Assembly: GCA_003259005.1 (NCBI GenBank)
Contig: QLII01000001.1
Span: 1,550,001-1,614,000, forward strand
Direction: 5' to 3'
Length of the DNA stretch: 64,000 nucleotides
Origin: Spirosoma telluris
GTDB taxonomy: Bacteria > Bacteroidota > Bacteroidia > Cytophagales > Spirosomataceae
Positions 17,940 to 26,982 of this stretch are shown one piece after another. Position 1 is the first letter of the stretch, and each line of letters starts with the position of its first letter. The translations under genes were made by a program, and so were the position numbers. The notes below the pieces were generated by a model, which saw nothing but the letters and a program-made list of their open reading frames with translations, had not been told where the DNA came from and did not search any database.

Positions 17940-18770
17940 ATGCACCTGCACGTTCGGCACAAATCCGAATATACCTACGATCTCCCCGTGGCCTTGGGTC
18001 CGCAAACGCTCTACCTTTATCCACGGATGTATCCCTATCAGCGGCTACAGGCCTACGAACTAGTGATTGACCCGAAGCCAGCCCGGATTGTGCGAAATGT
18101 TGATGTGGAAGGAAACGTACAACAGCTCGTGTATTTTAATCATCCAACGTCTCATTTGACTGTGTGTGTCGATATTGAGCTTGATTCTGACGAATTTAAC
18201 TCGTTCGATTTCGTTCTCTTTCCGTTCGACACCCAACAAGTTCCTTTCCGGTATCCACAAGCTCAGGAAGAGTTACTCTACCCCTACCTGAAGCGCGTGG
18301 GTATTACGGAGCGGGTTGCGGGTTGGGCGCGTCAGATAGCCACTAGTGCTGGCTGGCAGACGACTGCATTTCTAATGACATTGAACCAAACGATTCGGCA
18401 GTTCACCTATGAAATACGGGAGCATGGTGCCCCTTTCCCACCCGAACAAACCCTGACCCTCAGAAAAGGCTCCTGCCGGGACTATACAACCTTATTTATG
18501 GCTGCCTGCCGGAGCCTTGGTATTGCTGCCCGATTTGTAAGTGGCTATCTGTTTGGTAACCCACAGCAGGAACATCAGCTTCATGCCTGGGTAGAAGTAT
18601 ACTTACCCGGTGCAGGTTGGCGAGGCTTCGACCCTACCGAGGGCTCGGTTGTGGTGAACCGACATATTTTTTTGACGTCTACGGCTAAACCTGAACTGGC
18701 CGCTCCTATCAGTGGTACATTTACTGGTCAGGCGAATTCCAGTTTACGATCAGAATTGGTTTTTATGTAA
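17940..18770 (+). CDS. Transglutaminase-like protein
   Basis: A 276-residue cytosolic protein. Residues ~1-90 form the bacterial transglutaminase-like N-terminal beta domain (MHLHVRHKSEYTYDLPV). The papain-fold core has the triad Cys in GSCRDYTTLF, His in HAWVEVY and Asp in FDPTEG. No signal peptide. Members act as proteases or amide-transfer enzymes; in Anbu loci they are proposed to act on peptide-like conjugates. Here it follows Anbu on the same strand, separated by 81 bases occupied by a hairpin. The usual ATP-grasp and alpha-E partners are not within the window. Confidence 0.9.
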   Translation: MHLHVRHKSEYTYDLPVALGPQTLYLYPRMYPYQRLQAYELVIDPKPARIVRNVDVEGNVQQLVYFNHPTSHLTVCVDIELDSDEFNSFDFVLFPFDTQQVPFRYPQAQEELLYPYLKRVGITERVAGWARQIATSAGWQTTAFLMTLNQTIRQFTYEIREHGAPFPPEQTLTLRKGSCRDYTTLFMAACRSLGIAARFVSGYLFGNPQQEHQLHAWVEVYLPGAGWRGFDPTEGSVVVNRHIFLTSTAKPELAAPISGTFTGQANSSLRSELVFM

Positions 18771-18887
18771 TCCAGCCATCCGTTCATAGTCGTCAGTACT
18801 TTATTGGTATAGTCAGTTGATGACTAATGACTGGCGTCAATTGCCTATATTTACAGCTTTAATAAAAAACATTATCCAACCCATCAA

Positions 18888-20299
18888 GTGGCATTAATTA
18901 AGTCTATTTCCGGTATTCGAGGTACGATTGGGGGCGCAGTGGGGACGGACTGACGCCGTTAGATGTAGTTAAATTTACGGCTGCCTTTGGGCAATGGCTT
19001 CGAAAACGAAGCCCAGAGCGGTCAACAGTTGTGATTGGGCGTGACGGTAGGTTGTCTGGCGAAATGGTTTCCAAACTAGTTGCAGCTACCCTGCAAGGCC
19101 TTGGCCTTACAGTAATTGACCTTGGCCTGTCAACCACGCCAACCGTCGAAATGGCGGTACCAGGCGAGGGCGCTGCGGGTGGCATTATCCTGACCGCCAG
19201 TCATAATCCTATCCAGTGGAATGCACTTAAACTCCTGAACGAAGCGGGTGAGTTTATCTCGGCACAGGATGGGGCCGAAGTACTGGAGATTGCAGAGACT
19301 GAATCATTTGACTTTGCCGAAGTGCGTAAATTAGGGCAATATCGTGCTGATTCAACGTGGCTGCAAAAACATATCGATCAGATTCTGGCTCTGCCATTAG
19401 TGGATCGGGAGGCTGTTGCCGGGCGAAACTTTCGACTGGTGGTCGATGCGGTTAATTCGACTGGTGGGCTGGCTGTTCCGATGTTGCTGGAAGCCCTTGG
19501 TGTAGAGCGAATTACTAAACTCCACTGCGAACCAACGGGAAACTTTGCACATAACCCAGAACCCTTGCCCGAAAACCTCCGCGATATCATCAAAGAAATG
19601 GGCAAAGGCAATGCTGACCTTGGCATTGTTGTCGATCCTGATGTAGATCGGCTGGCACTGATTTGTGAAGATGGCTCTCCTTTTGGCGAAGAATATACTC
19701 TGGTAGCCGTAGCCGATTATGTCTTGAAAAATAATCCGGCTGGAAGTGAGAAGGCAAATAACACCGTATCGAACATGTCGAGCACAGTTGCTCTTCGGGA
19801 CGTGACGCAGAAGTACGGCGGTCAACATTCAGCATCGGCAGTAGGCGAGGTGAATGTAGTTGACATGATGAAGGCAACAAAGTCTGTTATTGGTGGTGAG
19901 GGCAACGGAGGAATTATTTACCCTGAACTTCATTACGGTCGCGATGCACTGGTTGGGATTGCTTTATTCCTGACTCATCTGGCTAAGTCGGGTAAGTCGG
20001 CTTCTATGCTTCGCCGAACGTATCCTAACTATTATATCTCTAAAAATAAAATCGAACTCACTCCCGATATAAACGTTGACGCTGTACTGGATCGGATTCA
20101 GGCTAAATATGCCCGCAATCCCATTAATACAATTGATGGGGTAAAAATTGAGTTCGACAAAGAGTGGGTGCATCTACGTAAGTCAAACACGGAACCAATT
20201 ATCCGGATTTATTCTGAGTCAGATACACTGGCAACTGCCGACTATCTTGCCGGTAAACTTATTGATGATATTCGTGAGGTGATTGCTGAAAACCGCTAA
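18888..20299 (+). CDS. glmM: Phosphoglucosamine mutase
   Basis: About 470 codons from a GTG start at 18888 (product begins MALIKSISGIRGTIGG). Converts glucosamine-6-phosphate to glucosamine-1-phosphate for peptidoglycan and LPS precursors. The phosphoserine loop is TASHNPIQWN, the metal loop DPDVDRLA and the phosphate-binding loop RKSNTEPIIR. The frame breaks at GGGG 18941-18944; one extra G gives AVGDGLTPLDVVKF as in the family. Because the enzyme is essential, the break is almost certainly an error in the sequence. Bacteroidota members of this group also resemble phosphomannomutases, so specificity is by similarity. Confidence 0.9.
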
Positions 20300-20332
20300 A
20301 ATTACGCATGTTTATAGCTACGAATTCTACTG

Positions 20333-20357
20333 AGCCGCTACACCTGTAGCGGCTTTT
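20333..20357 (+). terminator. Terminator of glmM
   Basis: 10-bp perfect stem (20333-20342 and 20345-20354, very short loop) followed by TTTT, 34 bases after the glmM stop. Confidence 0.8.
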
Positions 20358-20461
20358 GTCGTTGCTCCTGCCCACCAACAGCCCCTATCTTGTAGAATAA
20401 AATACTCAAAACACCATTCCCATTTGATCAGGCTATTTAAGCAAATAACTTATAGTCAATA

Positions 20462-20505
20462 TTTTACCGGTAACCTAATAGAAATGGCACAGTTTTATCG
20501 GTAAC
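20462..20505. promoter_or_regulatory. Paired TTACCGGTAA-like operator boxes
   Basis: TTTTACCGGTAAC (20462-20474) and TTTTATCGGTAAC (20493-20505) are direct repeats 31 bases apart, about three helical turns. The core TTACCGGTAA is a perfect palindrome. They sit 39-82 bases before the YtxH gene start, suitable for a dimeric regulator. The regulator is unknown. Confidence 0.45.
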
Positions 20506-20543
20506 AAAGAAAATCCCAGAACGAATTCAAAACAAAAAAGACT

Positions 20544-20906
20544 ATGAGCTTTCTTAGAGGAGTACTAGCAGGTTTAGCTATCGGTTATCTAACAGCACCC
20601 CGGAGTGGTAAAGATACCCGTGACAAATTAACTCAGCGCGCCAATGATTTACAGAGTCAATGGGAAGAAGGCGTCGATCAGGTAAAATCACAAATAGACC
20701 GCCTAACGGGAAAAGCCGAAGCGAAGGCGGATCAATATGCGACTAAAGCTGAGCAGGTATTTGACAAGTACAAGAACGAAACGCAATCGGCTGTCAATGA
20801 GAAACAGGCTCGGGCGAAATCGAACTATAATTCTACGGTCGACAATGCTGCTGATGCGGCAAAATCGGGAATCAATCATGCCGAAGACGCGCTGAAACTT
20901 AATTAA
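20544..20906 (+). CDS. YtxH-domain protein
   Basis: A 120-residue protein with the YtxH signature: MSFLRGVLAGLAIGYLTAPRSGKDTR, a short hydrophobic Gly-rich segment followed by the AP-x-SGK-x-TR motif. The rest (residues ~27-120) is a long, charged Ala/Lys/Gln/Asp-rich helix, likely coiled coil. Such proteins are small membrane-associated stress or envelope proteins of unknown mechanism. Preceded by paired palindromic boxes suggesting regulated expression. Confidence 0.85.
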   Translation: MSFLRGVLAGLAIGYLTAPRSGKDTRDKLTQRANDLQSQWEEGVDQVKSQIDRLTGKAEAKADQYATKAEQVFDKYKNETQSAVNEKQARAKSNYNSTVDNAADAAKSGINHAEDALKLN

Positions 20907-20948
20907 GAGGTTCGACAAACGTCATTAGGTTCTATTCACCCATTTAGG

Positions 20949-21027
20949 TAAAGGGCTTTCGGTTTATAGTTCTGTATGCCATATTTTTAAAATATGGCAT
21001 ACAGAACTATAAACCGAAAGCCCTTTA
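20949..21027. terminator. Perfect 39-bp palindrome, likely terminator
   Basis: Arms 20949-20987 and 20989-21027 pair without mismatch around one central base. The outer ends contain AAAGGGC/GCCCTTT. It lies 43 bases after the YtxH gene. Such a long perfect palindrome is unusual for a terminator and would form a cruciform or very stable RNA hairpin. Confidence 0.8.
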
Positions 21028-21098
21028 TTTATAGACTATTTGCCGTTCCCTCAATGAGTTAACTAGTGTATTTATAAATACGATACCTTTTCTGGCGA

Positions 21099-21488
21099 AT
21101 GAATCATAGCACTTCGCCGATTATGATTGTCTGTCTAACACAAACAAGATTGACCCGTATCGTTTGCCGGGGGACAGGTCTCTTTCTGCTTTTTACAACC
21201 TGCCTGCTGCCCAGTTGCATTACTACCCGAATCACGACTGAGCCCGACTGTGACAGTCCGGAGGGTGTAGCGTACTCGCAGAAAACTGTAACGGCTTATT
21301 TCTGGGGTTTTAAACAGCCAAGCGACCTCAAGCCACCCTGCGATCCACGCTTTAATCACCTTAATGGGGTTACCGTAAAATCTACGTTTGCACATTATCT
21401 GCTCTCGAGTGTTACACTTGGCATTGTCAACAAACGGCAAGTTCGGTGGTGTTGCGCGCCTTATATACCCCAACGAGATTCAATCTGA
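21099..21488 (+). CDS. Putative lipoprotein of unknown function
   Basis: A 129-residue protein whose hydrophobic segment ends in a lipobox-like LLPSC (Cys about residue 40), though the preceding N-region is long; a start at the second Met (residue 9) is possible. The mature part has conserved-looking Cys (PDCDSP, PPCDP, WCCAP) and the run VKSTFAHYLLSSVTLGI, reminiscent of Bor-like small lipoproteins of Bacteroidota. It would be membrane-anchored in the periplasm. It precedes the FAD oxidase gene by 29 bases and may be co-transcribed. Confidence 0.65.
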   Translation: MNHSTSPIMIVCLTQTRLTRIVCRGTGLFLLFTTCLLPSCITTRITTEPDCDSPEGVAYSQKTVTAYFWGFKQPSDLKPPCDPRFNHLNGVTVKSTFAHYLLSSVTLGIVNKRQVRWCCAPYIPQRDSI

Positions 21489-21517
21489 TTGGACATCCTA
21501 CCTAACTCTATTTTCGT

Positions 21518-23137
21518 ATGATTCTGCCAAACGGACTTCAGTTACTGGATGTTCATGAACTGACCAATAAACACCAGAACTTCACCCAGCCCCTAGTACC
21601 CAACGCTTCATTCAAGCTGAGAATCCCGACTGCCCCTGCCGATTTACGGGGCGCTTATCGACAGACGACGGCTAACTTTCAGTGGTTGATTCGCTATGGA
21701 ATCGACAATGGTTTGCGCATGCGGGCAATTGGCAAAAACTGGTCCTTTACCAAAGTAGGCGTTACCAACGGTGGTATAATTGATGCCAATGCGCTGACAA
21801 CGACCTTTGGCCTTCGGGCCGCTTCTGTTGATCCAGCTTACCTGGCCCAGGGAAAATCGGCCAGCAACCTGTTTTTTGCCGAATGTGGCATTACAGTCCA
21901 TAGTATTGAACAACTACTCGAAGCGAGTAAAAAGTCGGTACGGGCATCGGGAGCCAGTAATGGGCAAACCATCGTTGGGGCCATATCGACGGGGACGCAT
22001 GGAGCCGCCTTCGATTTTGGTGCCGTGCAGGATACGGTCCTAGGTATTCACCTCGTTTGTGGTCCAGACCGGCACGTGTGGCTGGAACGAGCATCTAATC
22101 CGGTTACTAAATCCAACTTTACCGATAACCTTGGCATTTCAGAAGTTTTGCGGAATGACGACCTGTTCAATGCGGTTCTGGTAAGCTTTGGCTCATTCGG
22201 ATTTATTCATGGTGTATTGCTCGACGTTGAGAACTTATTCTGGCTAAAATCATACAGTGTCGATTCAGTTCCATATACTGACGCGCTGAAAAAAGCCATG
22301 ACTACCTGTGATTTCTCAGGTATTGCCAATCAATTTACACCCCCTCTTCCCGCTAGTTCAGTTCCTGAAAAACCCTACCACTTCCAGTTGATGGTCAACC
22401 CACATCAGTTTGACTTGACGGGGGTTAAACAGGAGCAGGGTGCTTTTGTCAGGATACTCTATAAGCACAGTACGAAACCAGACCAGGCTGTGCCTCCACC
22501 GCCTAAACCCGATTTTATTTATGGGGATGATACCCTGGGCCTGATGCAAAAGGTGCTGGATGTGCTTCGGCCAAGTCAGTTAGTGCCTTTTCTGGTTAAC
22601 CAGCTTTACCCGGCTGCCAAAGAGCAAACAAATGGTTGGGTAGGCACTATGATGGATTTTTTCGCGCCAACGGATATTCGGGGTAAAGCCGCCAGTGCCG
22701 CTATCGGTATGGATTCGAGAGATAGCCCCCGTGTGTTGGAAAAAATAATTGAGTTAAACAAACAGGGGGCTTTTCCTGGTGTTTTGGGGCTTCGATGGGT
22801 AAAAAAGACATCGGCTACCTTAGGATTCACCCGGTTTCCCATTACCTGTGTGCTGGAACTTGATGGCATCGAATCAGCACTAACGAATCAGTTTTTGGAG
22901 CGTGTCTGGAATGCACTTGACGCCGAGGGTATACCGTACACCATGCACTGGGGGAAGGTTAACTTCGGCCTGACACCAAACCGTGTCCGGCAAATGTATA
23001 CCGATGCTTCCGTTAATTCCTGGCTCAAGGCCCGCCATCAACTGGTAGATGCGCCAACACAAGCGGTATTTACCAACGAGTTTATGGAAAATTGCGACCT
23101 GCATCTGCAGCCAATACCAGACAGCCCGATTGTGTAA
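21518..23137 (+). CDS. FAD-linked oxidase (PCMH-type FAD-binding)
   Basis: A 539-residue flavoprotein. The PCMH/VAO-type FAD domain is recognised by RMRAIGKNWSFTKVG and by the diphosphate-binding run GASNGQTIVGAISTGTHG (about residues 145-165). The family includes alditol and lactone oxidases, which reduce O2 or another acceptor while oxidising sugar-like alcohols or lactones. The His that often carries covalent FAD is not where I can identify it. No signal peptide. A hairpin terminator follows 26 bases downstream. Confidence 0.85.
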   Translation: MILPNGLQLLDVHELTNKHQNFTQPLVPNASFKLRIPTAPADLRGAYRQTTANFQWLIRYGIDNGLRMRAIGKNWSFTKVGVTNGGIIDANALTTTFGLRAASVDPAYLAQGKSASNLFFAECGITVHSIEQLLEASKKSVRASGASNGQTIVGAISTGTHGAAFDFGAVQDTVLGIHLVCGPDRHVWLERASNPVTKSNFTDNLGISEVLRNDDLFNAVLVSFGSFGFIHGVLLDVENLFWLKSYSVDSVPYTDALKKAMTTCDFSGIANQFTPPLPASSVPEKPYHFQLMVNPHQFDLTGVKQEQGAFVRILYKHSTKPDQAVPPPPKPDFIYGDDTLGLMQKVLDVLRPSQLVPFLVNQLYPAAKEQTNGWVGTMMDFFAPTDIRGKAASAAIGMDSRDSPRVLEKIIELNKQGAFPGVLGLRWVKKTSATLGFTRFPITCVLELDGIESALTNQFLERVWNALDAEGIPYTMHWGKVNFGLTPNRVRQMYTDASVNSWLKARHQLVDAPTQAVFTNEFMENCDLHLQPIPDSPIV

Positions 23138-23163
23138 AATAGATTTTAAGAAACACGGAGTAA

Positions 23164-23213
23164 AAAAAAAGAGAGCCGCAGAGTTATATTTTTCTCTGCG
23201 GATCTCTTTTTTT
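23164..23213. terminator. Bidirectional terminator
   Basis: 20-nt arms (23164-23183 and 23194-23213) with one mismatch, A7 and T7 at the outer ends, between the convergent FAD oxidase and DUF2911 genes. Confidence 0.85.
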
Positions 23214-23246
23214 CGCCTTTTCCTCTGCGTTAAAACCTTAAAACGC

Positions 23247-23795
23247 TTACTTAATCGCAAGAGGCACCTCTACATTCTCCCATTTCAGGACAACGCCTTT
23301 GCCCGTCACGTCATATACCAGCCGCTCATTCATCGACGATGATTTGGCCGGTTTTGCCGACACCGTTAGTACGTCATTGGCAGGATCGCGATTGGCCTCT
23401 CCACCTCGTTTGATACCCCACTGACCCGTTTGTGAGTTGAAAATAAACTTCCACTCTTTCTGGTCAGGAATGGCAAACAGGCTATACTTTCCGGCAGGCA
23501 ATGATTTACCGTCTACTTTGATTTCTTTGTCAGTTTCAAAGATAGTTGCTTCATTGGCACCGGCGCGCCAGACTTTTCCGTAGGGAGCCAGAGTACCACT
23601 TGGGTCCCAAACCTGACGCCCTTTTACCGATGGGCTGCTGTAGTTAATGGTAATGGCTGCTCCATTAATTTTTCCGCTGGCCATAGCTGGCGGGCTGGGG
23701 CGGGTTGACTTGTCTCCCTGGGCTAAGCTCATCATCGTCACGAATACACCGGCCAGCGTCATTGCCATGATCCGGTTAATCTGTACTGTTTTCAT
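23247..23795 (-). CDS. DUF2911 domain protein, secreted
   Basis: About 182 residues from ATG 23795, with a signal peptide (MKTVQINRIMAMTLAGVFVTMM...). The DUF2911 core is clear: ITINYSSPSVKGRQVW, then YGKVWRAGANEATIFET and GKSLPAGKYSLFAIP. The family is common in Bacteroidota, forms a secreted beta-sandwich, and has no known activity. An in-frame ATG at 23816 adds seven residues and is less likely. Single gene between terminators. Confidence 0.9.
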   Translation of the reverse strand: MKTVQINRIMAMTLAGVFVTMMSLAQGDKSTRPSPPAMASGKINGAAITINYSSPSVKGRQVWDPSGTLAPYGKVWRAGANEATIFETDKEIKVDGKSLPAGKYSLFAIPDQKEWKFIFNSQTGQWGIKRGGEANRDPANDVLTVSAKPAKSSSMNERLVYDVTGKGVVLKWENVEVPLAIK

Positions 23796-23917
23796 AGTAA
23801 TCAAAAAGTTAGGCATTAGTTGCTAAAAATAGACAATTGCTTTTAAATCCCTGATTGTCTAAATAGTTTATTTACCGAAAGAACTACCCGACACGAAAAT
23901 TCACTGGTATTATAGCC

Positions 23918-23952
23918 AAAACGCCCGGCACTATTTTCAGCACCAGGCGTTT
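23918..23952 (-). terminator. Terminator of guaA
   Basis: Imperfect stem (AAACGCC with GGCGTTT plus two more pairs) whose minus-strand reading ends GGCGTTTT, about 40 bases after the guaA stop. Confidence 0.65.
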
Positions 23953-23992
23953 GAAATCTAAAATCTGTTAAAGCAGCAAAGCGTAAATCAAG

Positions 23993-25525
23993 TTATTCCC
24001 ACTCAATGGTAGCGGGTGGTTTCGAGGAAATGTCATACACAACCCGGTTGACCCCTTTTACGCGGTTAATGATTTCGTTAGAGATATCGGCCAGAAACTC
24101 ATACGGCAAATGCGCCCAGTCGGCGGTCATGCCATCGACACTCGTTACGGCACGCAGGGCGACAACGCGCTCATATGTACGTTCATCACCCATAACTCCC
24201 ACCGACTGCACCGGCAATAGCATTGCACCCGCCTGCCATACTTTGTCATACAAACCTTCACGTTTCAGACCGTCGATAAATAACGCGTCGACCTGTTGCA
24301 GAATGTCCACTTTCTCAGGAGTGATGTCACCCAGAATACGAATCGCGAGTCCTGGTCCAGGAAATGGATGCCGACCCAGAATGGCATCGGGCAAGCCTAG
24401 GCTCTTTCCAACCAATCGTACTTCATCCTTGAAAAGCGTATTGAGGGGTTCAACGATTTTCAATTTCATGAAATCGGGTAAGCCACCCACGTTGTGGTGT
24501 GATTTGATGGTCGCAGAAGGCCCTTTTACGGATACTGATTCGATCACGTCGGGGTAGATCGTTCCCTGACCCAGCCACGATACACCCTCAATCAGGTGTG
24601 CTTCGTGGTCGAACACCTCGATAAAGGTTTTACCAATGGCTTTCCGTTTGGCTTCAGGATCGGTCAATCCGGCAAGAGCTGTATAAAATTGCTCTTTAGC
24701 ATCAACCCCTTTCACGTTCAGGCCCAGCGTTTTGTAAGACTCCAGTACGCCCGAGAATTCATCCTTCCGAAGCACCCCATTATCCACAAAAATGCAATAC
24801 AGGTTTTTGCCAATGGCGTGGTGAATGAGCATGGCTGCCACCGACGAATCGACTCCGCCCGAAAGGCCCAAAACCACTTTATCGTCGCCAATTTTCTGTT
24901 TCAACTGGGCAACAGTCGTTTCGACAAACGATTCGGCAGTCCAGTCCTGAGCACAACCGCAAATGTCGACCACAAAATTGTGGAGAACCGTTTTGCCTTG
25001 CAGGGAGTGCGTTACTTCGGGGTGAAACTGAATCCCATAGGTTTGTTCACCCTCGACCTGAAATGCGGCTACGCGTACAGTGTCAGTGGAGGCAATAATC
25101 TTGAAGTTTTCCGGCACGCTGGTAATCGTATCGGCGTGCGACATCCACACCTGCGAGTGTTGGTCGATGCCTTTCAGGAGTATATTATCGGTATTGACAG
25201 TACCAAGTTTGGCCCGACCATATTCGCGGATGGACGATGCTTTCACCTCACCTCCACTAGTATGCGCTAGTAGTTGTGCCCCGTAGCAAACCCCCAAAAT
25301 GGGCAGTTTATGCCGAAACGCAGCCAAATGTACTTCGGGCGCATCTGCGTCGCGAACGGAGGATGGACTGCCTGAGAGGATGATGCCCTTCACATCGGGC
25401 GTAATTGTAGGAAGATGATTGTACGGATGGATTTCGCAGTAAACGTTCAGTTCGCGTACCCGGCGGGCAATGAGTTGGGTATACTGCGAACCGAAATCCA
25501 GAATCAGAATTTGTTCGGTGGCCAT
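23993..25525 (-). CDS. guaA: GMP synthase (glutamine-hydrolysing)
   Basis: A 510-residue enzyme that amidates XMP to GMP using glutamine and ATP. The class I glutaminase domain starts [18 protein letters not shown], with nucleophile Cys in [10 protein letters not shown] and His/Glu in FHPEVTHS. The ATP-pyrophosphatase P-loop is [10 protein letters not shown], and the dimerisation domain ends in the conserved PPATIEWE. Normal length. The frame is open further upstream through the hairpin, but ATG 25525 fits the family start exactly. A consensus promoter lies just upstream. Confidence 0.97.
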   Translation of the reverse strand: MATEQILILDFGSQYTQLIARRVRELNVYCEIHPYNHLPTITPDVKGIILSGSPSSVRDADAPEVHLAAFRHKLPILGVCYGAQLLAHTSGGEVKASSIREYGRAKLGTVNTDNILLKGIDQHSQVWMSHADTITSVPENFKIIASTDTVRVAAFQVEGEQTYGIQFHPEVTHSLQGKTVLHNFVVDICGCAQDWTAESFVETTVAQLKQKIGDDKVVLGLSGGVDSSVAAMLIHHAIGKNLYCIFVDNGVLRKDEFSGVLESYKTLGLNVKGVDAKEQFYTALAGLTDPEAKRKAIGKTFIEVFDHEAHLIEGVSWLGQGTIYPDVIESVSVKGPSATIKSHHNVGGLPDFMKLKIVEPLNTLFKDEVRLVGKSLGLPDAILGRHPFPGPGLAIRILGDITPEKVDILQQVDALFIDGLKREGLYDKVWQAGAMLLPVQSVGVMGDERTYERVVALRAVTSVDGMTADWAHLPYEFLADISNEIINRVKGVNRVVYDISSKPPATIEWE

Positions 25526-25543
25526 GTATAGGTCTCTAAAATG

Positions 25544-25574
25544 CAAAGTTAGGGCATTTTTGCCCACGCCACAA
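25544..25574 (-). promoter_or_regulatory. Bacteroidota-type promoter of guaA
   Basis: On the minus strand TTG (25572-25574), 20 bases, then TAACTTTG (25544-25551): an exact TTG-N20-TAnnTTTG match, with the start codon 19 bases beyond the -7 box. Confidence 0.7.
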
Positions 25575-25579
25575 ACAAT

Positions 25580-25655
25580 GAGTGAAAGAGCGAATGAGTG
25601 CACGAGCGAAAAACGGGCCCTATTTCTACTCTTGCACTCATTCGCTCTTTCACTC
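25580..25655. terminator. Reiterated-word hairpin (GAGTGAA/GAATGAG)
   Basis: Perfect 23-bp arms (25580-25602 and 25633-25655) between the namZ stop and the guaA promoter. The 5' arm is C-poor and the 3' arm G-poor. Likely terminates namZ. Confidence 0.75.
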
Positions 25656-25663
25656 TTTCCCAT

Positions 25664-26845
25664 TTAAGGATACAACAAATACTTTTTCCTGATCACTTTA
25701 TACGCATCCAGCGCGGGTTGCCAGCTTTGGCGGATCTTGGCCTCCGAGACACCCGCCAGCAATTGCAGTCGTAGCTGATCGGTACCTGCCAGGCGGTCGA
25801 TGCCGTTATTTGCCAGAAAAAACTTGCTTTTATCCGAAGCCCGATTGAAGAAGTCAAAGAAATAATCGAGCATTAAGCCCTGCTTTTGAATGGGAGCTGC
25901 CGATAGATCCAGCCCATAACAAAGTTGTCCTTCCAGCGGTGGGTTAACCGCACCAGGTTTATCGACGGGCGTGAACGTATACGGCCCATACTTGGTGTAG
26001 GGCGACCCAATAACTTGAAACTGTTTGTCTGTTCCGCGACCAACACTCACGACCGTCCCTTCAAAGAAGCAAAGCGATGGATACAGCAAAACCGCCTGCT
26101 GGTTAGGTAAATTGGGTGAGGGTGGTACAGGCAACGTATACGGCGTCTGATGAGTGTAGTTTTTGAGAGGAACTACCGTTAGTGGGCAGTTGGCCGATTT
26201 CGCCAGCCACTTTTCGCCATTAATCAGTTGAGCCAGTTCGCCAATGGTCAACCCATAAACAACTGGAATCGGGTTCAACCCTACAAATGATTTGAATTTC
26301 GATTCCAGCACTGGTCCATCAATATAATGCCCATTGGGGTTCGGTCGGTCGAGCACGATCATGGGTTTATTGGCTTCGGCACAGGCCTCCATCACATACT
26401 GCATGGTACTGATATAGGTGTAAAACCGGGCACCCACATCCTGAATATCGAAGACGACAACGTCCAGCGAATCCATCTGTTTGGGCGTAGGCTTGTAGTT
26501 TTTTCCGTAGAGCGAGGTAATCATAATGCCTGTGCGCGGGTCACGGGCACTATTGATTTGCTCCCCATCAGTAGCTTGCCCCCGGAAACCATGCTCAGGA
26601 GCAAATATGGTTTTGATGGTTATCCCGCGTGTAATCAGGCTATCAACAAGGTGGGAACGTCCCACCCGCGACGTGTGGTTGACAACCATCCCAACCCGTT
26701 TCCCCTGTAGAGCAGGCAGGTACATAGTCATCTGGTCAGCACCGGTCTGAATAGCCGACGCGGTCGAATTACGATTCATTTGGGCCTGGGAGGCCAGCGT
26801 TAGCAGACTAAAGACGATAAAAATGAGTTTTGTTAGCAGCGTCAT
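25664..26845 (-). CDS. namZ: Exo-beta-N-acetylmuramidase NamZ-type (DUF1343) protein
   Basis: About 393 residues from ATG 26845 with a signal peptide (MTLLTKLIFIVFSLLTLASQA). The DUF1343 signatures are present: GKRVGMVVNHTSRVG, FAPEHGFRG with the catalytic Glu region, and VFDIQDVGARFYTYISTM. NamZ enzymes remove terminal N-acetylmuramic acid from peptidoglycan fragments, so this serves cell-wall recycling or scavenging in the periplasm. Normal length. Divergent from the LolC/E-like permease, with a word hairpin between. Confidence 0.92.
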   Translation of the reverse strand: MTLLTKLIFIVFSLLTLASQAQMNRNSTASAIQTGADQMTMYLPALQGKRVGMVVNHTSRVGRSHLVDSLITRGITIKTIFAPEHGFRGQATDGEQINSARDPRTGIMITSLYGKNYKPTPKQMDSLDVVVFDIQDVGARFYTYISTMQYVMEACAEANKPMIVLDRPNPNGHYIDGPVLESKFKSFVGLNPIPVVYGLTIGELAQLINGEKWLAKSANCPLTVVPLKNYTHQTPYTLPVPPSPNLPNQQAVLLYPSLCFFEGTVVSVGRGTDKQFQVIGSPYTKYGPYTFTPVDKPGAVNPPLEGQLCYGLDLSAAPIQKQGLMLDYFFDFFNRASDKSKFFLANNGIDRLAGTDQLRLQLLAGVSEAKIRQSWQPALDAYKVIRKKYLLYP

Positions 26846-26903
26846 AGGAGGAAACCGGAAGAGCATTCTGCAAAACTCTTACTTTTACAAACCAGAACAA
26901 AAC

Positions 26904-26980
26904 TGGTTATTGGTTATTAGTTATTGGGTTATTAGTTATAACTCAATAACCAATAACCAATAACCAATAACCAATAACCA
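26904..26980. repeat. Reiterated-word hairpin (GGTTATT)
   Basis: The left half is built of GGTTATT/AGTTATT words, the right half of five AATAACC words; together they form an imperfect hairpin of about 36 bp per arm. It ends two bases before the TTG start of the permease gene and lies between divergent genes, so here it cannot be a terminator for either and may influence translation. Confidence 0.75.
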
Positions 26981-26982
26981 TT

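Noticed and set aside
24596..25270. Long forward frame antiparallel to guaA
   Set aside because: It is a shadow of a strongly conserved gene in the opposite strand.
26904..26980. CRISPR-like or telomere-like tandem repeats (AATAACC)
   Set aside because: Units are contiguous with no spacers, only about 7 bp, and fold as one hairpin; no cas genes present.
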